DNA of 64,000 nucleotides from RGIG2041 sp045652745 (GTDB lineage Bacteria > Bacillota > Clostridia > UBA1381 > UMGS1253): contig JAZRUW010000001.1 of NCBI GenBank assembly GCA_045652745.1, forward strand, positions 62,001-126,000. Reading direction: 5' to 3'. Of the stretch, positions 58,943 to 64,000 are shown piece by piece. The number at the start of each line of letters is the position of its first letter. The stretch's first letter is position 1. The position numbers and the translations under genes are program-made. The notes beneath the pieces are model-generated. The model saw nothing but the letters and a program-made list of their open reading frames with translations, was not told where the DNA came from and did not search any database.

Positions 58943-59920
58943 ATGCTGTCTACAATTATTCAACGCGCAGTTATGCAAGGCACGCCTTTGCTTTTCGGCT
59001 CTACAGGTGAGATTTTAACGGAGAAGTCCGGACATTTGAATCTGGGTATTCCTGGTATTATGTATGTGGGAGCTATCAGCGGTGTTGCAGGTTCGTTTTT
59101 ATATGAAAACAGTGTAACTGCGCTCAATCCGTTTTTGGCAATCCTGATTCCGCTTGTTTGTTGCTTGGTTGGTGCGGCGCTGATGGGGTTAATTTACTGT
59201 TTTTTAACGGTAACGCTTCGCGCAAATCAGAATGTAACAGGTTTAGCTTTAACGACTTTTGGTATCGGTATCGGTAACTTTTTTGGAGGGTCGCTCATTA
59301 AACTGGTAAATACGGATGTACCGTCTATCTCGCTTTCGAAAACAAGCGTGATTTTCAAAACGCAGTTGCCGTTTGCACAAAACCTTGGTTGGCTTGGCGA
59401 AATCTTTTTATCCTATGGCTTTTTGGTGTATGTAGCCATCGTCATTGCGCTTGTGTGTTCGCACATCTTAAACAAAACCAGAATCGGTTTGCATTTACGC
59501 GCTGTAGGAGAAAGTCCGGAAACGGCGGATGCTGCGGGTATTGATGTAACAAAATACAAGTATCTGTCCACCTGCATCGGCAGTGCAATTGCCGGCCTGG
59601 GCGGTTTGTATTATGTTATGGACTATGCAAATGGTGTATGGTCTAACAACGGTTTTGGTGACCGTGGATGGCTCTCAATTGCTTTGGTTATTTTTTCTGT
59701 GTGGCGTCCGAGTATCAGCATTCTCGGTTCGATTCTGTTCGGTTTCCTCTATGTTATTCCGACGTATATTCCGAACATTACCGTCAGCATCAAAAAACTT
59801 TTCGAGATGTTGCCGTATGTGGTAACCATTCTGGTTCTGGTCATCACAAGTATTCGTGACAAAAAAGAAAACCAACCGCCGGCGGCGCTTGGTTTGCATT
59901 ATTTCCGAGAAGAACGATAG
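58943..59920 (+). CDS. ABC importer permease, NupQ-like
   Basis: Second membrane subunit of 325 residues, starting immediately after the stop of the first permease. Hydrophobic segments and LTEKSGHLNLGIPGIMYVGA, NQNVTGLALTTFG, LRAVGESPETADAAGI and ACIGSAIAGLGG-like region identify it as the YufQ/NupQ type. GGGGAGG just upstream serves as binding site. Last gene of the operon, followed by a terminator. Confidence 0.9.
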   Translation: MLSTIIQRAVMQGTPLLFGSTGEILTEKSGHLNLGIPGIMYVGAISGVAGSFLYENSVTALNPFLAILIPLVCCLVGAALMGLIYCFLTVTLRANQNVTGLALTTFGIGIGNFFGGSLIKLVNTDVPSISLSKTSVIFKTQLPFAQNLGWLGEIFLSYGFLVYVAIVIALVCSHILNKTRIGLHLRAVGESPETADAAGIDVTKYKYLSTCIGSAIAGLGGLYYVMDYANGVWSNNGFGDRGWLSIALVIFSVWRPSISILGSILFGFLYVIPTYIPNITVSIKKLFEMLPYVVTILVLVITSIRDKKENQPPAALGLHYFREER

Positions 59921-59931
59921 GTTTATAAGTG

Positions 59932-59966
59932 AAACTGTCTTGTGCTTAGGCATGAGACAGTTTTTT
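59932..59966 (+). terminator. Terminator of the nucleoside importer operon
   Basis: AAACTGTCT with complement AGACAGTTT, extended by a TGTGC/GCATG partial stem, then T-run. Confidence 0.8.
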
Positions 59967-60064
59967 ATTTGTTGAATTTGAAATTTTTAAATCGCGACTT
60001 GCAAAAAAGACCTATAACTCTGGGTTTATATGTGTTATATGCAAAATAAAATGAATTGTCTGTC

Positions 60065-60093
60065 TTGATAAATTGCAAGTTATATGTTATAAT
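60065..60093 (+). promoter_or_regulatory. TAXI-TRAP promoter
   Basis: TTGATA (60065-60070), 17-bp spacer, TATAAT (60088-60093). Confidence 0.85.
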
Positions 60094-60125
60094 ATCATCA
60101 TAAATTTTGAATGGAGGTATACATT

Positions 60126-61082
60126 ATGAAAAAGATTATCAGTGTAGTTCTTGCCTGTGTAATGTTGTTTGCACTTGCAGCATGCGGTAATACGGGCACA
60201 AAGATGACAATGGGTACGGGCGGTACTTCCGGCACATACTATGGTTATGGCGGCGTACTCGGTCAGTACATCACAAACAATGCAGGCATTCAGACGACCG
60301 TTGTTTCTACGGACGGTTCCAAGGCAAATATCCAGGGTATTGCAGCGGGCAACTATCAACTCGGTACAGTACAGTCGGACGTTATGGCTTATGCTTGGGA
60401 AGGCACACGTTCTTTTGAGACAGACGGCAAGGTGGATTCCTTCCGTGTAGTTGCCGGCCTTTATGCAGAATCTGTTCAACTTGTAACGATGGATCCGTCC
60501 ATCAAGAGTGTGGCAGACCTTGCAGGTAAATCTGTTTCCATCGGTGCTCCGGGTTCGGGTGTATACTTTAATGCAATCGACGTACTCGGCGCAGCAGGTC
60601 TGACTGAAAATGATATTAAGGCACAGTATCAGTCTTTTGCTGACAGCGCAGATGCACTCAAGGATGGTAAGATTGATGCGGCGTTTATCGTAGCAGGCGC
60701 TCCGACACCGGCCATTACCGAACTTTGCACGACAAACAGTGCATATCTTGTACCGATTGACGGTGCAATTGCAGAAAGCCTGATGGCAGCATGCCCGTTC
60801 TATACAACCTACACCATTCCGGCGGGAACCTATGCAGGTCAGAGTGAGGATGTAACTACTGTAACGGTTAAGGCAACTTTGATTGTGCATGCAGATGCAT
60901 CCGAAGATGATGTTTACAAACTCACCGCTTCGATTTTTGACAATATCGAGGCGATTACAGGTGAGCATGCGAAGGGCGCAGAACTCAGCCTTGAAAATGC
61001 AACAAGTGGTATGGCAGCACCGTTCCACAAGGGCGCAGCAAAGTATTTTGCGCAAAAGGGTATTGAAGTAGCAGTTGAGTAA
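60126..61082 (+). CDS. TAXI family TRAP solute-binding lipoprotein
   Basis: Secreted binding protein of 318 residues, lipidated at Cys20 (LAACGN). The mature part is TAXI-type: TMGTGGTSGTYYGYGGVL, STDGSKANIQGIAAGNYQLG, VQSDVMAYA and the SIGAPGSGVYFNAIDVL stretch. TAXI proteins work with a fused TRAP permease and commonly bind small carboxylates or amino acids such as glutamate. GGAGG with 8-nt spacing supports ATG 60126. An internal terminator precedes the permease gene. Confidence 0.92.
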   Translation: MKKIISVVLACVMLFALAACGNTGTKMTMGTGGTSGTYYGYGGVLGQYITNNAGIQTTVVSTDGSKANIQGIAAGNYQLGTVQSDVMAYAWEGTRSFETDGKVDSFRVVAGLYAESVQLVTMDPSIKSVADLAGKSVSIGAPGSGVYFNAIDVLGAAGLTENDIKAQYQSFADSADALKDGKIDAAFIVAGAPTPAITELCTTNSAYLVPIDGAIAESLMAACPFYTTYTIPAGTYAGQSEDVTTVTVKATLIVHADASEDDVYKLTASIFDNIEAITGEHAKGAELSLENATSGMAAPFHKGAAKYFAQKGIEVAVE

Positions 61083-61102
61083 TTTGAGACATAAATAGGA
61101 TT

Positions 61103-61135
61103 GGCTGCGACGAATTTTCGCCGCAGCCATTTTTT
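61103..61135 (+). terminator. Hairpin between TAXI protein and permease
   Basis: GGCTGCG/CGCAGCC stem with inner CGAA/TTCG pairing and a T-run. Partial termination would favour the binding protein. Confidence 0.82.
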
Positions 61136-61162
61136 AAGAACAGACATCCGGGAGGTAGTTTG

Positions 61163-63103
61163 ATGTTATTTAAAAAGAAAGACAAACCGGTTGTAAATGA
61201 ACCGATGGATTTGGACGCGGTTATGAAAAAGTTTGACCGCGAATCCAACACGCGTATCTGGTCAGGTACACCGAAAATTATTGTAAGTTGTATCTTGGCT
61301 TTGTTTTCTTTATTTTGTATCTATGTAACGCTGTTTGCAAGTTGGTTGGAGGAAATTCGACTGACATCCTTTGTAGCCTTTATACTGTTTATCGGCTACA
61401 TCGTCTATCCGGCGCGCAAAGGTACGCAAAAAGAGAACTCTATGCCGTGGTATGACATTTTGCTTATGGTATTGGGTACGGCGGCGGTATTGTATTATAC
61501 ATTTAATGCTCGCGCTATTATTCAGCAGGGCATCTTGTTTAAGCCGTATCAGATTGCGATTGCTATAGTAGCTATCCTATCGATTTTAGAGTTGTGCCGC
61601 AGAAGTGTCGGTTTACCGATATTGATTGTAGCCGGTTGCTTTGTGGCATATGCGCTGATTTGGGGCTTGCCGAATCCTAAGTTTTCGGGCAGACTCAATA
61701 ATATTGTCAGCACGCTTTTTTATAGCAAAGAGGGTGTGTTTTCTACACCGATTAACGTTTGCTCTAAATTTATCGTGGTATTTATCATTTTCGGTGCTTT
61801 TCTGGAACGTACGGGCATTGCGGATTTTTTTATCCAGATTTCCAATTCTATTGTAGGCGGTTTTTCCGGTGGCCCTGCGAAGGTGGCCGTGGTGGCGAGC
61901 GCAATGGAAGGTATGGTTTCCGGTTCGTCGGTTGCCAATACGGTTGGCTCGGGCTCGGTTACGATTCCGTTGATGAAAAAGACGGGGTATAAGCCGGAGT
62001 TTGCGGCGGCGGCTGAAGCATCGGCATCGACCGGCGGACAGATTATGCCGCCGATTATGGGTGCAGCGGCCTTTTTGATGGCGGAAAATATTGGTGTAGC
62101 CTATAGCAATATTGTAGTGCGTGCAATTTTACCTGCAATTTTGTATTTTGCGGGCGTGTTCATTACGGTGCACCTTGAGGCAAAAAAAGAAGGCCTGCGC
62201 GGTTTGACCAAGGAAGAACTTCCGAGATTTTTGCCGCTGTTAAAGCAATCGTATTTACTTTTGCCGCTCATTATTTTGATTTACCTTGTAGGTACAAGCA
62301 CACGTTCCATTCAGTATGCGGCAGCCATTGCAATTGTAGTAGCGATTGTAGTGAGTATGTTTAACAAGAGCACACGAATTACGCCAAAGCGACTTTTAGA
62401 AGCACTTGCGGCGGGCGGTCAGGGTATGATTACGGTAGCGGCGGCCTGTGGTGTAGCAGGTATCATTGCCGGTACGATTACGGCAACGGGACTTGCAAAT
62501 ATTATGATTAACGGTATTGTGGCGCTTGCCGGAAATCAGGTAATCGTTGCTTTGTTTTTGACCATGCTTTGCTGTATTGTGCTCGGCATGGGTGTGCCTA
62601 CAACTGCAAACTATTGCATTATGGCGGCTACTTGTGCACCAATATTGGTACGTATGGGAGTTCCGCAGATTGCGGCGCATTTCTTCGTGTTCTATTTCGG
62701 TATTGTTGCCGATTTAACACCACCGGTTGCCCTTGCAGCTTATGCCGGTGCGGCAATTGCGCAGGCAAACCCGATGAAGACAGCATTTACAGCGACAAAA
62801 CTTGCTATCGGTGCATTTATTGTGCCATATGTATTTGCGCTTAATCCTGCAATGCTGTTCATTGACACATCAGCATGGGAAGTTGTATTAATCTGTATTA
62901 CTTCGTTGATTGGTATTTATGCAGTATCGGCGTCGCTTGAGGGATATTTCTTACAGGACATGCCTTGGTATCAACGATTGATCAGTCTTGTCGGCGGTCT
63001 TTTGTTGATTTATCCGGGCGCGGTAACAGACGCCATTGGCATTGCACTTGTGTTGACTGTTGCGGTTTTACAGTTGTTTATTAGAAAGAAAAATATTGCA
63101 TAA
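61163..63103 (+). CDS. TRAP transporter permease, fused small and large subunits
   Basis: Membrane protein of 646 residues with about seventeen to eighteen hydrophobic segments, merging the small (DctQ-like, N-terminal) and large (DctM-like) TRAP subunits. Conserved blocks are SNSIVGGFSGGPAKVAVVAS, EGMVSGSSVANTVGSGSV, GGQIMPPIMGAAAFLMAE and GMGVPTTANYCIMAAT. GGAGG (7-nt spacer) supports ATG 61163. Partner of the TAXI protein; sodium-driven import. Substrate unknown. Confidence 0.93.
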   Translation: MLFKKKDKPVVNEPMDLDAVMKKFDRESNTRIWSGTPKIIVSCILALFSLFCIYVTLFASWLEEIRLTSFVAFILFIGYIVYPARKGTQKENSMPWYDILLMVLGTAAVLYYTFNARAIIQQGILFKPYQIAIAIVAILSILELCRRSVGLPILIVAGCFVAYALIWGLPNPKFSGRLNNIVSTLFYSKEGVFSTPINVCSKFIVVFIIFGAFLERTGIADFFIQISNSIVGGFSGGPAKVAVVASAMEGMVSGSSVANTVGSGSVTIPLMKKTGYKPEFAAAAEASASTGGQIMPPIMGAAAFLMAENIGVAYSNIVVRAILPAILYFAGVFITVHLEAKKEGLRGLTKEELPRFLPLLKQSYLLLPLIILIYLVGTSTRSIQYAAAIAIVVAIVVSMFNKSTRITPKRLLEALAAGGQGMITVAAACGVAGIIAGTITATGLANIMINGIVALAGNQVIVALFLTMLCCIVLGMGVPTTANYCIMAATCAPILVRMGVPQIAAHFFVFYFGIVADLTPPVALAAYAGAAIAQANPMKTAFTATKLAIGAFIVPYVFALNPAMLFIDTSAWEVVLICITSLIGIYAVSASLEGYFLQDMPWYQRLISLVGGLLLIYPGAVTDAIGIALVLTVAVLQLFIRKKNIA

Positions 63104-63139
63104 GAATAAGCAGCCCCTGGGCTGCTTATTCTTTTTTGT
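63102..63139 (+). terminator. TAXI-TRAP operon terminator
   Basis: Long stem AAGAATAAGCAGCCC with complement and T-run. Confidence 0.9.
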
Positions 63140-63399
63140 AAACTGTAGAGGTGTAATACTTTCAGAACTTCGCGTGTGGACGTATAACAAAAAACTCTTG
63201 GGGAGTATCTTGCTAAAATTGCGGTGATAAGGCAACTGGATATACTGAGGGTATACTGTGGACGCATGTGATATGGGATGTAACTGTAGTAATATGGTAC
63301 CAAATGACGTCAAGTGCGAAATGTTTGAAAAGGAAATCCGATGTGCTATGCATACCATATGAAGCATGATGTTTGCGAAAATATGTGTATGGCGCTTTC
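63140..63399. other. Gene-free stretch
   Basis: About 260 bases without a credible coding frame, RNA gene or repeat. Antisense open frames here extend over the TRAP permease and lack binding sites. The stretch ends in the next promoter. Confidence 0.6.
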
Positions 63400-63428
63400 T
63401 TGACAATAGACATGAATTCGTGTATTAT
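63400..63428 (+). promoter_or_regulatory. PrsW-type gene promoter
   Basis: TTGACA (63400-63405), 17-bp spacer, TATTAT (63423-63428). Confidence 0.85.
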
Positions 63429-63463
63429 ATTTTTAAAGTTTGTCGAGAAAAGTGGGTGTGAAT

Positions 63464-64000
63464 ATGGATTTGAATTCGTGGTTGCTCGTTGCGGCGGCTT
63501 TGTTGCCTGCAATAATACTTTGTGTGTATATATACCGCAAGGATCGCGTAGATAAAGAACCGCTTATGTTGCTTTTGCAATTGTTTTTTGCGGGAGTTGT
63601 ATGTTGCTATCCGGCGGCCTTACTAGAGGGATATATTATAGATTGGTTTGACGTTTCTCTTTCCGGTGCGCCGGTTGCAATATATCAGTTTTGTAAATAT
63701 TTTTTGTGCGTTGCGTTGGTAGAGGAAGGATTAAAATGGGTTTCGATGCGCTTACTTACAAAACGCATACCGGAGTTTAACAGCTGGTTTGATGGGTTGA
63801 TATATGCAGTGTTTGTATCCTTGGGATTTGCGGCGCTTGAAAATGTACTCTATGTTATGGAATACGGTTGGGGCAATGCTTTTATGCGTGGGATATTGTC
63901 CGTACCGGGGCATATGTTCTTTGCAGTATTGATGGGCTACTATTATGCATTAAGTCATAGCGTCAAGAAAGCGAAAGTGCTTGAAAAGGAACTGAAACAT
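63464..64000 (+). CDS. PrsW family intramembrane metalloprotease (3' truncated)
   Basis: First 179 residues of a polytopic membrane protein; the window ends inside it. PrsW-type proteases cleave anti-sigma factors in the membrane (as B. subtilis PrsW does RsiW). The hallmark acidic pair is Glu87-Glu88 in VALVEEGLKWVSM. FAALENVLYVME and VPGHMFFAVLMGYYYA are the other conserved helical blocks with a metal-ligand-type His. ATG 63464 follows GTGGGTGTGA. The target and regulon cannot be seen here. Confidence 0.88.
   Translation, partial: MDLNSWLLVAAALLPAIILCVYIYRKDRVDKEPLMLLLQLFFAGVVCCYPAALLEGYIIDWFDVSLSGAPVAIYQFCKYFLCVALVEEGLKWVSMRLLTKRIPEFNSWFDGLIYAVFVSLGFAALENVLYVMEYGWGNAFMRGILSVPGHMFFAVLMGYYYALSHSVKKAKVLEKELKH

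Noticed and set aside
60087..61130. 347-aa open frame antisense to the TAXI binding protein
   Set aside because: Same reason; the + strand gene has promoter, binding site, lipobox and family motifs.

Overview
The window reads as a chromosomal segment of an anaerobic Gram-positive Firmicute, class Clostridia (Oscillospirales/Ruminococcaceae-like is my guess; the exact family cannot be fixed from here). The reasons are moderate-to-low GC, strong AGGAGG-type ribosome binding sites, frequent TTG/GTG starts, near-perfect sigma-A promoters with 17-bp spacers, GatCAB, a Trp T-box leader, a CD1247-type protein, DUF1540, YbaK and DUF1015 proteins, and the Firmicute order yybS-gdpP-rplI-dnaB and tilS-hpt-ftsH. 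It is core chromosome: I see no phage, insertion sequence, CRISPR array or rRNA operon. Almost everything is on the + strand.

Layout. 1-1.6 kb: 3' part of an LtaS-type polymer synthase. 1.7-4.8 kb: a YtrA-type GntR repressor with an ABC exporter. 4.8-6.6 kb: an orphan sugar-type solute-binding lipoprotein. 6.6-7.0 kb: tRNA-Lys and a multi-hairpin element. 7.0-8.5 kb: nitroreductase and 5'-nucleotidase. 8.5-10.2 kb: a Trp T-box leader and a stand-alone trpB. 10.2-11.4 kb: a DMT transporter with a structured leader, DUF1540 and a small unknown protein. 11.4-16.7 kb: lysA, dusB, guaB and a secreted CAP protein. 16.7-21.3 kb: yqeG-aroE-aroK-aroQ-M24 peptidase, efp, the CD1247-like protein and tRNA-Arg. 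21.4-30.4 kb: yybS-gdpP-rplI-dnaB-tilS-hpt, ftsH and DUF1858. 30.4-35.2 kb: MFS transporter-nagA, an unknown protein, ybaK, DUF1015 and tRNA-Gln. 35.4-41.2 kb: typA, a rhodanese relic, a polysaccharide deacetylase, a Cu(I) ATPase and a membrane protein. 41.3-49.5 kb: ligA, gatCAB, a B12-type radical SAM protein and a methyltransferase. 49.5-50.1 kb: tRNA-Met, -Glu and -Val followed by a second multi-hairpin element. 50.1-53.9 kb: a KdpDE-like two-component system and a Na/Pi cotransporter. 54.0-54.8 kb: a PHP phosphatase. 54.8-59.9 kb: a BMP/nucleoside ABC importer. 60.0-63.1 kb: a TAXI-TRAP transporter. 63.4 kb to the end: the 5' part of a PrsW-type protease.

How it fits together. The content is central information processing (replication, tRNA modification and charging, EF-P, FtsH, c-di-AMP turnover), amino-acid and aromatic biosynthesis, purine salvage, and several binding-protein importers. 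The trpB arrangement (Trp T-box, then a second promoter, no other trp genes in the window) suggests indole salvage. The least explained signals are non-coding. Two hairpin arrays with repeated linkers lie directly behind tRNA terminators (6820-6924, 49864-49965). A dense structured gap lies at 10682-10890. A 22-bp perfect palindrome sits just downstream of the BMP-operon promoter, and a GntR-type operator sits on the exporter promoter.
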